Positions 21,525 through 32,759 of a DNA stretch of 64,000 nt are shown here, one piece after another. A model generated the notes under the pieces. It worked only from the letters and a program-made list of their open reading frames with translations, searched no databases and was not told the origin of the DNA. The DNA comes from Heliopora coerulea (taxonomy: Eukaryota > Cnidaria > Anthozoa > Scleralcyonacea > Helioporidae). The position numbers and the translations under genes were made by a program. How positions within the stretch are numbered: the stretch's first letter is position 1; each line of letters starts with the position of its first letter. The stretch is taken from NCBI GenBank assembly GCA_030142905.1, contig JASJOG010000288.1, positions 1 through 64,000 on the forward strand, given 5' to 3'.

Positions 21525-21825
21525 TGTTCCCCAACTAGAGGACAACAGTTTACTCCTAATGATTTGTGTGGGTTTGGCACAGAAAAGAGAGTTGGCACAG
21601 CATCTTCTTTTAAATGGTTTTTCAAACATCCACGAAATATGCACTCCTCAAAATGTTCATAACAAATTCTGCAATTATTGTACAGACATTTTGCATCTTT
21701 CTTGTCCAAATCTTCCCTCCTGCAGTTTATTACCCATCTCCTTGATCTAATAAAGTTAGAGGGAGGTATAAAGCTTTATGTAAAATCTCCTTTACATTAA
21801 TTCCTTTAGTATCCATCACCTGTCT
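21525..21825 (-). pseudogene. THAP zinc-finger exon of the P-element-like transposase
   Basis: The minus strand reads RWVINCRREDLDKKD, then RICYEHFEECIFRG and LKEDAVPTLF. The C..HF, AVPT pattern is the second half of the C2CH THAP DNA-binding domain, including the closing AVPTxF box. The first Cys pair is not found in the preceding 200 bp, so it is lost or on an earlier exon. About 1.6 kb, including an 894-bp MITE, separates it from the catalytic part; the original gene probably had introns here. Confidence 0.7.
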
Positions 21826-22394
21826 TGTAGCATTTTACTCTGACCACCTCCAGTCAATTTGGGAAATTCTACTTGTCAGTTGGAAAACCTCTGGTACCCA
21901 AAGGGTTCACCCCGCCTTTTGTATCAACAATTCTTAAAAAAGTGTGGCAAATTTGAAAAAGGAAAAGTAGGAAAAACCTTGTTGTGACATTCCCTTGCTG
22001 TACCCGAGTTCCTGTGGCTGTAGGTGTAATAGCAATGAATAAAGTAAGCCAGAACACAATGGGGTATCATTTTGAAAAAAAGAACCTCATGAATGATCCA
22101 AAAAGCTGAACCTAGCTCACCTGTCATCCAAAACAGCAGCTTCAATAATGTATTATTTCTGTTTAATACCAATCTACCTATTTATATAAAAAGTCAAGTC
22201 TTACCTTTCAGCATCTAAAGGGAAACAAAAACAGCTCAAGGTTTTGTTTCAGTTTGTCATTGGAACAGTTCACTGCTGAACACCAATTAGTCCCGACTTT
22301 TGCTTTTTACTGGTCTTAATCATAATCACTTTTCCCTGCAATCTTACATCTCTATTCAATGAAAACTGAATCGCTGATAACAGAAGATACGAAA
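21826..22394. other. No gene recognised
   Basis: Short minus-strand frames here (up to 82 codons) show no motif, and their composition matches the surrounding intron-like sequence. It may be the 5' flank or first intron of the P-element-like gene. It ends at the TA target site of the Tigger element. Confidence 0.4.
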
Positions 22395-22748
22395 TACAGT
22401 CAACTCTCATTATTGTGGACACCCTGGGGACCGTCATTTGGTGTCCATAATAGCGGGGTGCGAGAAAAATTATCCAAATTCAGGTTGTAAAAAATCTTTA
22501 ATATGTATTACTGATTTTTTATTTTAAAATGTCCAGTTTCTTTCAATTTCTAGTTAACATTTACTGTGATATATAAATACACAATACAAATTAAAATACA
22601 AATCAAAAACTTATATTGAGAAAAAATATATACCCAATCCAAAAATGAAACTGTAACATGAATCACTGTTAATTGCCTTTTCCTTCACTGTAAAGATACA
22701 ATAACGTAACAAAACTCAGTCCACTTATGTGAAGTTTGTAATCCTGTT

Positions 22749-24380
22749 TTAGACAGTTTTATTCTGTGATGTAAAATACCTGTCTAGCGTGGTTTGATGT
22801 GATCTTTCGCTCACAGCATTCTCGCTTACTTTATCCGCAAGCAGAGAAAACTCGTTTGTGAGTGTGAACTTGCCATGTTGAAGAAAGAAAAGCTCTATGT
22901 CCCGTACGCTCTCAAGAACTTCTTGGCAACTCTTCAGTTTGCTTGTTGCAGGACTTTCGTCGTCGTCTTCACCAGCATCACTTGCATCCTCACCATCACT
23001 CTCGACAACGATTGTGTTTTGATCGTTAGTATCGAGTGACTCTAAGAGCTCTTGTTTGTTGATGTCAGCGCTGAAGCAAATGGGGAGTTCCTCATCTGAT
23101 TCCATGTACGTTTGTGGTGTAATGCTGCTGCCAGGTGCAACCTGGTCTATGAGACCTTGGAAGTCACTATCAAGATCAGCAAAAGGATCTTCGTCTTCAT
23201 CTCCAGTTGCCTCGGTAAGGTTGCTTGAAAATCCTGCTGCAGCAAAGCATTTGCTTATTATCATAACTTCAACCTTGGACCAAGCACTTCCAATCCAATT
23301 CATGGCTTGTAGCGCATTCAAGGTGTTGCTTATTTCTGAAGCAGTGGTTTCTTCTGTGGCCATGGCAATGACGTGACGTAGCAGTAACTTTCTGTAGTGA
23401 ACTTTAAAGCTTTGAATTATTCCCAAGTCTAGAGGCTGCAGCTCTGATGTGCAATTCACTGGAAAAAAGATTAGCTTGATGTTAGAATAACATCCTTTCA
23501 AATCATATGGATGGCAACCAGCAGAGTCAAGGAACAATAAAATTGACTTTTTTCTAGCTCTGAAGAAACTGTTTAAGTTGCTGAGGATTTTATGCATGAG
23601 ATGGGATGTCATCCAGGCCTTCTTTTGATTGAAATATTCACGAGAGATCATCCCTGTTGATGTTCTTCAAGCATCTTGGTTTGGCGTACTTGCCAATGAC
23701 AATAGGTTTCATCTTTTCTCCTGTTGCAGAAGCTATGAAAGCGACAGTTAATCGCTCTTTAGATTTCTTGCCACCTTTACACTTCTTTCCTTTTTCTGAC
23801 AGGCTCTTGTCAGGTAGACCATGGAAAAAACAGTCTGTTTCATCAAGATTCCATATATCTTGAAGTTTATAGCCTGATATTATTGCACCAAGGTGCTCTT
23901 TCCAGGAGGAAACTGTGGCTACTGGTACATCTGCAGATTAACCACAAACATTGTGTTTAGAAAGATTGTGTTGTTCTTTAAACCTTGTCAGCCAACTGCT
24001 TGAGGCTTCGAAACCAGTGTAGCCTAGTTTCTCTGCAACTTTCGTTGCAAATTCTTGTATCAAAGGACCATCAATGGGAATTTGCCGCTCTGTATTTTTC
24101 TTGAACCATTCCCAGACAGCATTGTTTAAGTCAGCGTACTGGGAAATGCGATTTCGCTTTCTTTGACTCAGAAAGTCCCTTCTCGTATTCTTTTCTCACC
24201 TTCTCTCACCTTCTCCTTATTTCTGATAATGTTGTTAATTTGCATTTTGCCACACGAGTATTTCTCAGCAAGTTTGCGCATTCCAACTGAACCATTATTT
24301 CTTTCATATTCTTCTAAAATCTGGAATTTTTGTTTCAAAGACAACTCATTCCTCGTTTTCTTTGGTTTGACTTTAGGCAT
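22749..24380 (-). pseudogene. Tigger/pogo transposase (CENP-B-like HTH plus DDE)
   Basis: It starts MPKVKPKKTRNELSLKQKFQ at 24380 with a psq/CENP-B-type helix-turn-helix (LAEKYSCGKMQINNIIRNK). A second HTH region follows (24160-23960; SSSWLTRFKEQHNLS). DDE blocks: WNLDETDCFF (near 23845), LLFLDSAGCHP (near 23530) and TSELQPLDLGIIQSFK (near 23430). The acidic C-terminus ends at 22749. There is one TAA near 23940 and a frameshift near 23655 between KNINRD and ISREYFNQKKAWM; otherwise it is full length. Damage is small, so this is a fairly recent element. Confidence 0.9.
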
Positions 24381-24502
24381 GCTGAAGTAGTAAACTGTCG
24401 GAAAGTTTGATGTCGAGCACAGTGAGAATTTTAATTACATGTGTTATAATTGAGGATCATATTTCAGTTTGTTTGTGAATTTGAAACCTAGTCTGAAGAG
24501 GA
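24381..24502. promoter_or_regulatory. Shared divergent upstream region of transposase and HIRAN gene
   Basis: The 122 bp between the two start codons must contain both 5' ends if each gene is transcribed from within the element. It is AT-rich; I see no clear TATA box at a fixed distance from either ATG. The assignment is by position only. Confidence 0.4.
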
Positions 24503-24997
24503 ATGGAGATCTCCGAAACACTAACAAATACTAGCAAATTCATGGCAAAGTTGAGAGGCCATCATGTTTACAAAAACGAATTTCAACCTGAAATTGACAT
24601 GATTCTCGTGCTTCAACATGAACCGGAAAACGCCAAAGATCCACATGCTGTGGCCATAACAGAAAATAACGGACGAGTTGTGGGGCATATTCCCTCAGGA
24701 CTGTCCAAAACTGTTTCTTCATTTTTGAAAAGAGTGAATCACAGAGGAGAAGCTGTCATTTGTGGAAAGAGGGTAAACAGAAGAGCTGGCATGGGTTTAG
24801 AGATTCCCGTTCTTTACGAGTTTTATGGTGAATATAGATATTTGACAAGACTTGACAAACTCATTATGGGCAGTGATATGGCCAAGCAATCTTTGCGAGA
24901 CAGACAAGACGGAATAGCCACTGCACAGTCTACACAAAATTGCAAGTCTGACAACAGCATTGAAATGGCAAAACAAACTAAAAAGCCTCGAAAGTAA
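24503..24997 (+). CDS. HIRAN-domain protein inside the Tigger element
   Basis: An intact 164-residue ORF starting MEISETLTNTSKFMAKLRGH. Residues 15-110 fit the HIRAN pattern: RGHHVY near 18, LQHEPENAKDPHAVAI near 36-51, then GRVVGHIP near 57-64, and an EIPVLYEFYG end. The tail (110-164) is basic, ending in a KQTKKPRK-type nuclear-signal-like stretch. In HLTF and Rad5 the HIRAN domain grips free 3' DNA ends. The start lies 122 bp from the transposase ATG in divergent orientation, and both genes are within the same terminal repeats. It has no stop, unlike the transposase. Confidence 0.85.
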   Translation: MEISETLTNTSKFMAKLRGHHVYKNEFQPEIDMILVLQHEPENAKDPHAVAITENNGRVVGHIPSGLSKTVSSFLKRVNHRGEAVICGKRVNRRAGMGLEIPVLYEFYGEYRYLTRLDKLIMGSDMAKQSLRDRQDGIATAQSTQNCKSDNSIEMAKQTKKPRK

Positions 24998-25342
24998 TGT
25001 AAACAGAGCAGAAGAACTTTGAATATCAGAACATACACCTTGGTCGTATAGAAAGACATGCTTATATTTTTTGTCATTTTTGTCGACAGAAGTAATGACA
25101 AACAGAATATTCAAAGTACTTTCGCTGACAAACAGCAGTTGTCCGTTGCAACGAGAGTAAAACAATACAAATGTTAGTTTGGGACTGCATGAAGTGTCCA
25201 CAATTCTGTAATAGCGAGAGTCCATAATAGCGAGAGTTATTTCAATACATTTCATAGTAGTTTCGGCCGGAGATTTACCAACTGTCCATAATAACGGGGT
25301 GTCCTTAATAGCGGGGTGTCCGCAAGGCAAGAGTTGACTGTA

Positions 25343-27580
25343 TTAAGCAATCTCGAAAAACGTAGCAGTTTTTGGCAGGAAGGTTCCACTTATGTGGAAC
25401 AGAGTGGGGTGAAGAAATAATCACAAAAAATTAATTTTTGATTTACTAGGTTTTGATTCTAAATATTGTTGTAAGGTAATGAGAAAGGTTGGCTTCTCAA
25501 ATTTAAACACAATCTGTCAAAAAGCAGCCGAGTTATCGCTCTCTGAATATATGACTTCATAGTACATTTCCCTAATGTTTCGGTGTGGTTCAAAACATTT
25601 AGAACCACACCAAAATAATATTACTGTGAAATTATATATTGATGGTGGAAATCTACAGTACAGGTTTATTTTTACCCTGGCATAAAAGTCAGGTGCCTTT
25701 CACCTAAAATTTGTTTATCCAACTTGCAAACTTGCACTTCAATCATGACACCTGTTATATTTTAACCCCTTAAGTGGCAAGAGTTTTGGCAGTTGAGAAC
25801 CAACATCATGTCCAAATTCTACCATAATAGGTGTGTTAATTAAAGTACCCATTCAAAATGCACTTGGGCACTAAGTGTAAAGATTGCCTAAGATTGTTTA
25901 TTAATCCATTCAGGTGCAAGGGTGCATCAGGGCTTGTCACTTAGGTGAATAAAACAGTAAAAGGTGCCCTTGCCTCTCAATGGGTTAAACATGCTATGGT
26001 TGATTTCCATGTGTGGCTAAGACCATGCAAGCATTGCCAACAACTACCTTTGACATCCTACTCTAAAAATAAAATTGATTTTAAGAGTGTTAGCTTTCTG
26101 TCTTACAATAACTTACAGTAAAAAAATAAGAAATTAAAAAGAAAAAAATAATAACAGGATGAGAGGTCTACAATGTTTTATTAACATTTACAACCCCTAC
26201 CAGTAGTTTCAATGTATGTTTAACAGTGGGTGGCAATGATCCATTAACAATGCTGTCCATTATTGAAATTCAACAAAAGTACTTATTCAAGTTTCCTAGT
26301 CTTTGCCATTGTATTATAATACAATTTAAATTTTAGAAATAATATATATTATAAATATAACAACCATATTGCTTGTATAAATCATTTTTGCCTTTATGAA
26401 GTGTCCCTAAAAGGCATTTTCGTGTTCTACATGTTTCCTTCTACAGTTTGAATTGTCATCAGAAAGTATTCCTCTGTGTGCTTGTATCAGACTGGGTTGG
26501 TCTGAATGACTTTGAAGTTGAAATAGGAATGTAAATAAACTATTAGCCATCAAAGAATATTCTGGCCAACACTACAATTGTCCAAATGAAATCTAGCCTT
26601 GGCCTCCATATTCATTGGTACATTGTAAGTTTGAAACAGACACACTGGAACAGGACCTTCATCATCTGAGACTGTATCACTATAAAAAGAAAAAGTTTAA
26701 AAAAAAAAAACAGCCCATAAAAAATTTATATTCTGGACTTTCCTAGTATCAATATTAAACAGGGTTTGTACCGATGACAGATCACAAAATTATAGCAGTT
26801 TTCCAGGGAAGCAACACTACTTTTCCAGGATCCGACCCCTAGTTTTCTTCTTTGCCATGAAGGGCAAGAATGTACTCTTCCTTATGGCAACAGTACATCA
26901 TTTTGTTGGTTTCAATACAAGAATCAAGCAATAAAAAATTCTCGACTTGATTCAATTTGGATTCGACAGAAAAGCATGGACGAAAGCTAACAAATCTATT
27001 TTGTGTATGAAAAAAAACAACTTTTGTGAATGTACATATTGGCAGCTTTGGATTATCCAGTTTCAAATTCCTTACAAAATTCCATGAGGATTCCAGGAGT
27101 ACCCAGAAAACAGCTGTTTTTCCAAGAGTTTTCCAGGGCCCTGGAAAGAACTGTGTTAAGGGCTGAAAGCGACTGAGGTGCCGGTGATCACAAGCTAAAT
27201 TCTACTAGAAAAAATCGTTTATACATTACCAAACATAAAAAAATAATCGCTTACCTCCTCTTCAATAGATTAAAAAATGTAGTGAAAATCGTCCTCCTGC
27301 TTTTCCAAATACAGCAGTTTTAGTGAGCCAACTTTGGCTTTTGCCATATTGTTTGTAGTTGAAATGCGCCGAGTATACCTACCGAGAACATGGCGGATGT
27401 GGACATGTGCAGTTAAAAAAGTGGAACAAGTATCTTAATGAGTGGGACTTCTGGTTAATTCTTCACTCTGTGGCAAAAGGGTCAACAAAAGATGCTTCTT
27501 AAAATTTAATGGTGGGCAAAGTCTTCTCCTAGAACTGGAGATAAAGACATAGTTAACATTTTCATAGTTTACTGATTAAG
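25343..27580. other. 2.2 kb without a recognised gene
   Basis: No transposase, RT or host protein motif is visible on either strand. A weak inverted similarity, AACAGAGTGGGGTGAAGAA (near 25398) against TTCTTCACTCTGTGG (near 27460), could be a decayed terminal repeat. A minus-strand ATG at about 27345 opens MAKAKVGSLKLLYLEKQEDD, but meets a stop before a GTAAGC donor-like step. A 75-codon minus frame (27066-26839) looks exon-like without family features. Confidence 0.35.
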
Positions 27581-28572
27581 GGGATTTAATGTAAATTCCT
27601 GCTGGACTTGAAACCAGTTATTTGGTCATGATGATGGAGGACAGGACAAATTGATCTCGTTCTTAGCACCACGAAAGAAAGATCTGCAAATCTCCAAATG
27701 CAGTGACTATGTGTTAATAGCACCTTCATTCAGCAATGCTAAAAACATAGGATTTTACCATTTTAAATTCCTGGATATGTCTGAGCATACATTGGGATGT
27801 TGATTCAGGTTCCCATTAACATACCACTTGCTGTAATGGACAGAAATTGTACACCTTCACATCAGTATCACATACAGGTCGCACAAAAATGACTGTAGGT
27901 GATTTTAGCCCATCTGGAATAGCACCTTTCATTCCTTACAAAGGCTTTAAAATTAACAAATCAGATATCAAACTACACTATAAGGTGCTTTGTTATAATT
28001 GGTTTAAAACCGACCATGTTCCAATTAATATCTAGTTTATAATAAATTAAATCAATCAAAAAGAAGGTCATTGACTTGAAACATATAAACGAAGACCAAA
28101 ACATGCTTTTGATGTTGAAAAGTCTGTACAAAACCTTTCACTAAAAATCATGGGTCTACAAGATGTAGAAAAGAAAGAAAAAAATTAGACTGTCCTTGAA
28201 TCTAGTATCTATCCTATTGACAGGATCAGCTGTCACAAAGGCAATAGTAGCTCCTATATTCATGTCCATAACAGCATCTTCAGCTATATTGATCCAAGCA
28301 TAACTCTCAGAGAGTACAATCAACTCATATCAAAAACTATACGAACAAACTTGTATTCAACAAAAAAGAAACTGCTGTCAAACAATCACATAATTCTCCA
28401 TTGAAATATGATGAAATATATATAGAGTTGTATATTACAGGATGAATAGAAACGAACTTTGGAGGTGGTGAAGATGATCTTTTGGATAATTTGGATTGGT
28501 TAGCTAGTAGAGGAACAGCATCAACATTCAGTAACAGGAACACTTATTATAAAGCCTGACACATAGCCTTTC
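27581..28572 (+). pseudogene. Unassigned coding-like relic, possibly the second Polinton
   Basis: Plus-strand pieces read as old protein: SHTGRTKMTVGDFSPSGIAP then FIPYKGFKINKSDIK (27870-27970), KAIVAPIFMSITASSAI (near 28240) and FGGGEDDLLDNLDWLASRG (28457-28515). They share strand and decay level with the ATPase region 39.7-42.2 kb, and only transposons separate the two. I infer a single Polinton relic; I do not recognise the genes themselves. Confidence 0.35.
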
Positions 28573-29046
28573 TATTCAACCAGAGGCGGATTCAGACAGG
28601 TTTATCTGGTTTGTACGAACCTGTGTTTTTTTTCCAAATATAATAGTTAAATCATACAAAATTATGTCTTCATATAAAACTTCATTTACATTTAATAATC
28701 ACAATTTTTTTCTGGATGAAAATGTCAATTTTATCGGACAAAATTTCAAAATTTTTCCTGGTCGGCCCATTCTCTTGCTAGAAATGAAAGGTAAACGGCC
28801 ACGTTGAAGGATATTCGCACGCAAACCACACGCAATCTCGCAAACCTTGTAACAGAGGCCTGCAAGAGGTAACAAACCGGTAAAGATGCAATGCCATTGG
28901 CTGAAAATTCCTGCAAACTGGTTGTAAACCACTTGACAGAGCACTCCTTCGGAAGTTTGGTAAAGAATTCATTCCTGTTGCTAAGCATTGCAGAACAGTG
29001 GCCGTTTCTGTTTCAGATCAGTACTCTTCAGTTTTCCGTAAGAATT

Positions 29047-31633
29047 ATGTTAATTAGGTTTTATTTTCTTCTACTTGTTGCTCAAGTGAACTGGAACAAT
29101 TGTGAATATATACCGCTTTGTCCACAAAGTCCTTATGTCAGATACCGGATCAAATATTTTAGCAGAAGATGTTTATATTATTCCAATACGACATCTACTT
29201 ACTGTCCGTCTGCTTTAAATGTTGACATCTCTGGTGACGTCGAGAAAAATCCTGGCCCTCGTGAATCTGGAGGTGAAGAGCTGCCAAGATCTTCAAACGG
29301 GAGCAGTCGTGAAAGGTCTAATACGACGTCAATAGCTACTCATGGAGCCAGCAGATGAGGTATTCCGGCTACCGAATGTAGCCCTTTTGATGTTGGTTTA
29401 TACACCTTTCCAAATGTTCGACGTCTGAACTAATGATCAAAAGTATGACTTAATTCTTAAATGTTGGAATCCGGATCCTTCTTATAGCTTTCCCAAAACT
29501 GCAGAAGGTAAGAAAATGAGTCAGAGGTCTTTCAGGCATGAATGGCTTAGAATATATCCATGGCTGCGTTACAGCTGGATGTACGATGGGGCTTTCTGTT
29601 TGCCTTGCATTCTTTTTGGAAATAACTCTGAAAAGCTAGACAAGCTCTTTAAAAGTCCTTTAATTCTTTGGACAAGTGCAGTCAGTAAGTTTGCTGCTCA
29701 TCAGACACATTCAAGAATGCATAAACACAGTGTTCAAGGTTTGCAAATCTTCAAGGTCTCCATGCAAAGGCAAAGGAGCTTAGATATTGATCAGCAGTTG
29801 TTAGTGCAAAGAGCAAGGCGAATACAAGAGAATTATGAAAAACTTGCACCAATTCTAAAGTGTGTTATATATTGTGGGCAAACAAACGAAGGTTTAAGAG
29901 GTCACCGTGATGATTCCAAACATGATGGTAAACAACAGGGGAATTTCAGAGCCTTGGTAGATTTTAGAGTTGATGCTGGTGATGTGAAATTGAAAGGACA
30001 TTTAGAAAACATGAAGAGAAATGAAACTTATCTTTCTAAAACAACACAGAATCAACTAATTGAAGCCTGTGCAAAGTTTATTCGAGAAAATATCATTAAT
30101 GATGTTAATACTGGCTCTACGTTTTATAGTATATTGGCTGATGAGGCAGCAGATATCTCAAACAAAGAACAGCTATCAACTGTCTTAAGATATGTTGATG
30201 CTGATAGGGTTATAAGGGAAGCATTTATAGGTTTCTTTCACTTGTCTTGTGGTTGCACTGGAAGTGCTATCAAAGATGAAATTCTGAAAGCAATTAAAAG
30301 CTTTGGTTTAGATCTTAGTTTGTGTAGAGGACAGGGCTATGATGGAGCTGGTGCAATGGCAGGCATTAACAAAGGTACAGCAGCTTTAATTAGGTCTGAA
30401 TTAAGTAAGGCTGTCTATATACACTGTTCAAGTCATCGGTTGAATCTGTGCATTGCTTCTTCATGCTCTGTTTATATTGTAAGGGAAATGATGGATAATT
30501 GCAAAGCTATTGCTGATTTCTTTAATTTATCCCCTAAACGGCAAGACTACCTGATTGAAAATGTCAAAAAGTATTTGCCTCGTTCAAATCACTTTATTTT
30601 AAAGGATGTATGTAGGACTAGGTGGATAGAAAGAATAGATGGTTTAGAGAGAACAATTGAACTGTATGTGCCAGTAATGAAAACAATAGAAGATATTAGA
30701 TTTAACAAGAGAGGGGAAGATAATGGGGTTTGGAACCACAATACTGTCTCATTGGCTGCAGGATTTGAGTTTGTTACTGCTTTGAAAGTTGTAAGTAAGC
30801 TAATTGGCTTCACAAAACAAGCTACAGTTTTACTACAATGAGCTGAGATGGATCATCTTCATGTAAAATCAGAAGTAAACTTAATTAAAGAAAAGTATGC
30901 AACCTTCCATTCTAACATTAATGTGGAGCATCAGAAACTTTACAAACAGGCAGTTGAAATGGCTGCAAGTGTTGGTGAGACCCCATCCATGCCCAGAATT
31001 GTGACCCAACAGATCCACAGAGCTAATTCTCCTGCATCAACACCTGAAGTCTATTATTGTATAAATGTAACTGAGAATTTTCTGGCCCATCTTATTACAT
31101 CATTGGAAGACAAGTTTGGCAGTTACTCTATGGTGATTTATGACGGATTTTGTATTGTTTCAAGTGTGATGTTGACATTGGTGAAAGCCAAAAAACCTTG
31201 GAAAAATGAACTTCAAAGATTTGTGGATTTTTATAAAAATGACTTACCAAACATTGAAGGACTTGGTGCAGAGCTTGAAATGTGGGAAGCCAGATGGATA
31301 AGAGAATCAAGTTTGGATGACTGTACAATTCCAGACAAGATATCAGAAACACTTTCGCCTGTTGATAAAGATTTCTACCCAAATATAAATGTAATACTAA
31401 ATATATTGGCAGTTGTTTCAGCCACTACTTGCTCATGTGAAAGGTCAATTTCTGCATTAAGAAGGCTAAAAACATGGTTAAAATCATCCATGACAAATGA
31501 GAGACTAACTGGCTTGCCACTAATGCATGTTCACAGGCATCTAAATCTTGATGTTGATGCCATCATTGATAACTTTGCTAGAGCACATCCAAGAAGAATG
31601 CATCTACTTGATGTTGTTTCTTCAGATGATTAA
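29047..31633 (+). pseudogene. hAT transposase with N-terminal 2A peptide
   Basis: The ATG at 29047 opens a hydrophobic leader (MLIRFYFLLLVAQV) and a 2A box ending GDVEKNPGP at 29259. The same frame, after one TGA at 29356, continues into ATECSPFDVGLY, the usual start of TTF/ZMYM hAT proteins. A frameshift near 29430 leads to the main frame 29435-31633: TTF zinc-finger region with KFAAHQTHSRMHKHS; ADEAADISNKEQLS and GQGYDGAGAMAGINKG with the catalytic Asp residues; and the C-terminal dimerisation block ERSISALRRLKTWLKSSM (near 31440). A single TGA at 30839 interrupts it in frame. So there are three lesions in about 860 codons. Confidence 0.85.
29215..29259 (+). other. 2A ribosome-skipping peptide
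   Basis: LNVDISGDVEKNPGP matches the D(V/I)ExNPGP consensus exactly, with a typical helix-forming lead-in. In known cases the ribosome fails to join Gly to the final Pro, so two products arise from one frame. Here the first would be a leader of about 70 residues and the second the hAT transposase starting at Pro-Arg-Glu-Ser. Leader-type 2A sequences can also act as signal peptides when skipping fails. Confidence 0.85.
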
Positions 31634-32188
31634 TAATTCTTTTTTCATTTAAAAGTTTTGATATATTCCATATAGAGTAACCAGCATTTATTTTTATGTA
31701 GTCAACTTGTTAATATTTTTTCTTAATGAAGAGTGTAAATATAGTTAACAAGCAGTGACTTACAGTATTATACTTGAACTAAGCAAAATCTTGGCTGAAA
31801 ATATAATAGGACGAGGTGGGGTGGGGCAGGATGAATTAAGGTAGATTGATATACATGCAAAATGGGACATGATAGAATGCACAGTTAAGATGTAACATTC
31901 CAGTACCAGGTTAACTGTGGCTACAGTCCATGGTTATCTCAACTCCTCCACATTGTCATTGCTTCTATGGGTACAGAACTATAATCCCAAATGCCCAGGA
32001 AGCATATACTTAATTCAAAATTTTTGCACATTATTATAAACTCTAGTATATATGCAGCAAAATTGCATGTCCTGTAATTTCTTGAGTATAATAAAGATTC
32101 TCCAAATCAAAATTTTCCCGGGGGTAAGCTCCCAGACCCCCCCAGAAGTGTCACAAACTGGTCAAAATTAACTTTGGATCTGCCCCTG
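31634..32188. other. hAT-1 3' non-coding part
   Basis: AT-rich sequence with a G-rich run (GAGGTGGGGTGGGGCAGG near 31812) and a C-rich stretch just inside the right end (near 32130). No ORF. It ends with the right terminal repeat. Confidence 0.6.
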
Positions 32189-32759
32189 TCAACAACGTTC
32201 TGTTGCTAGAACCAGAATGCATAAATGCAAAATTCATACAATAGCTAATGGATAAAAAGGATTCAAAAACAAAAAAAGAAAAATCAGCACAAGTGGGTTG
32301 ATAATGGATTATGAATTTTCATATGAAACAACTGAAGGAGGAGATAATAATACAACTTGAAATACAACCAGAAATTTCAAAGCTACCATGGGCATATGAG
32401 CCTAATCTTGTTTGGGGGGCACAGTATTTGTTTGCCCGACCGCTTTGCATTATGTTACACAGTACACATATACAACTTTGTTTGAGATTTTGTATGTGTT
32501 TTTATAAACAATTGAGTATGATTGTGTAAAGGCTGCTTTAGGAGAAGTTTAACCGAAATATCTAGAAACACTAAGACAAAAACTAAGAACAATGTTCAAT
32601 GTTTCTGCAATATTGTTCATAATCTTTGCAAACTCTTAAAGTTCAAATTCGTATACATTAAATACATTCTACATAGATATACACGGTCTGTATCAATCAT
32701 TTTCATTTCCCATTGGATCGAATACATTGATAGAAAATCAGAAAAAATATGATTTTCGA

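Larger units (their letters stand above)
22397..25340. mobile_element. Complete pogo/Tigger-type DNA transposon with TA target duplication
   Basis: TA flanks it at 22395-22396 and 25341-25342. The ends begin CAGTCAACTCTCATTATTGT (left) and, inverted, CAGTCAACTCTTGCCTTGCG (right). Both then continue with subterminal GGACACCCCGCTATTA-type units repeated several times (22420-22470, 25200-25320), like Tigger ends that its transposase binds. It holds a minus-strand transposase and a plus-strand HIRAN ORF, divergent from each other. Confidence 0.9.
28581..32188 (+). mobile_element. hAT-1 transposon (ZMYM/TTF-type) with a 2A-bearing transposase frame
   Basis: Left end CAGAGGCGGATTCAGACAGG. Right end, inverted, CAGGGGCAGATCCAAAGTTA; both then reach a CTGGTTTGTA/ACCAGTTTGT block. 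This is the usual end of TTF-zinc-finger hAT elements. The single gene reads rightwards from about 29047 to 31633. The expected 8-bp target duplication is not clear: the flanks share only a CAAC-rich sequence. Confidence 0.8.

Noticed and set aside
23056..23376. 106-codon plus-strand frame within the Tigger transposase
   Set aside because: Antisense shadow of the acidic C-terminus of the transposase.
24797..25330. 177-codon minus-strand frame overlapping the HIRAN gene and the right Tigger end
   Set aside because: It is antisense to the HIRAN ORF, runs through the subterminal repeats and has no recognisable domain.
26839..27420. Host-gene exons on minus (75-codon frame, and an ATG exon with a GTAAGC donor near 27260)
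   Set aside because: The ATG exon contains an in-frame stop before the donor, and neither piece matches a known domain.
25378..27480. A 2.1-kb transposon bounded by AACAGAGTGGGGTGAAGAA and its rough inverse
   Set aside because: The match is short, needs gaps, and no target duplication or transposase was found.
28573..32196. An 8-bp target duplication for hAT-1 (TATTCAAC against TCAACAAC)
   Set aside because: Only five of eight bases agree, so it is not good evidence; the ends are called from TIRs alone.
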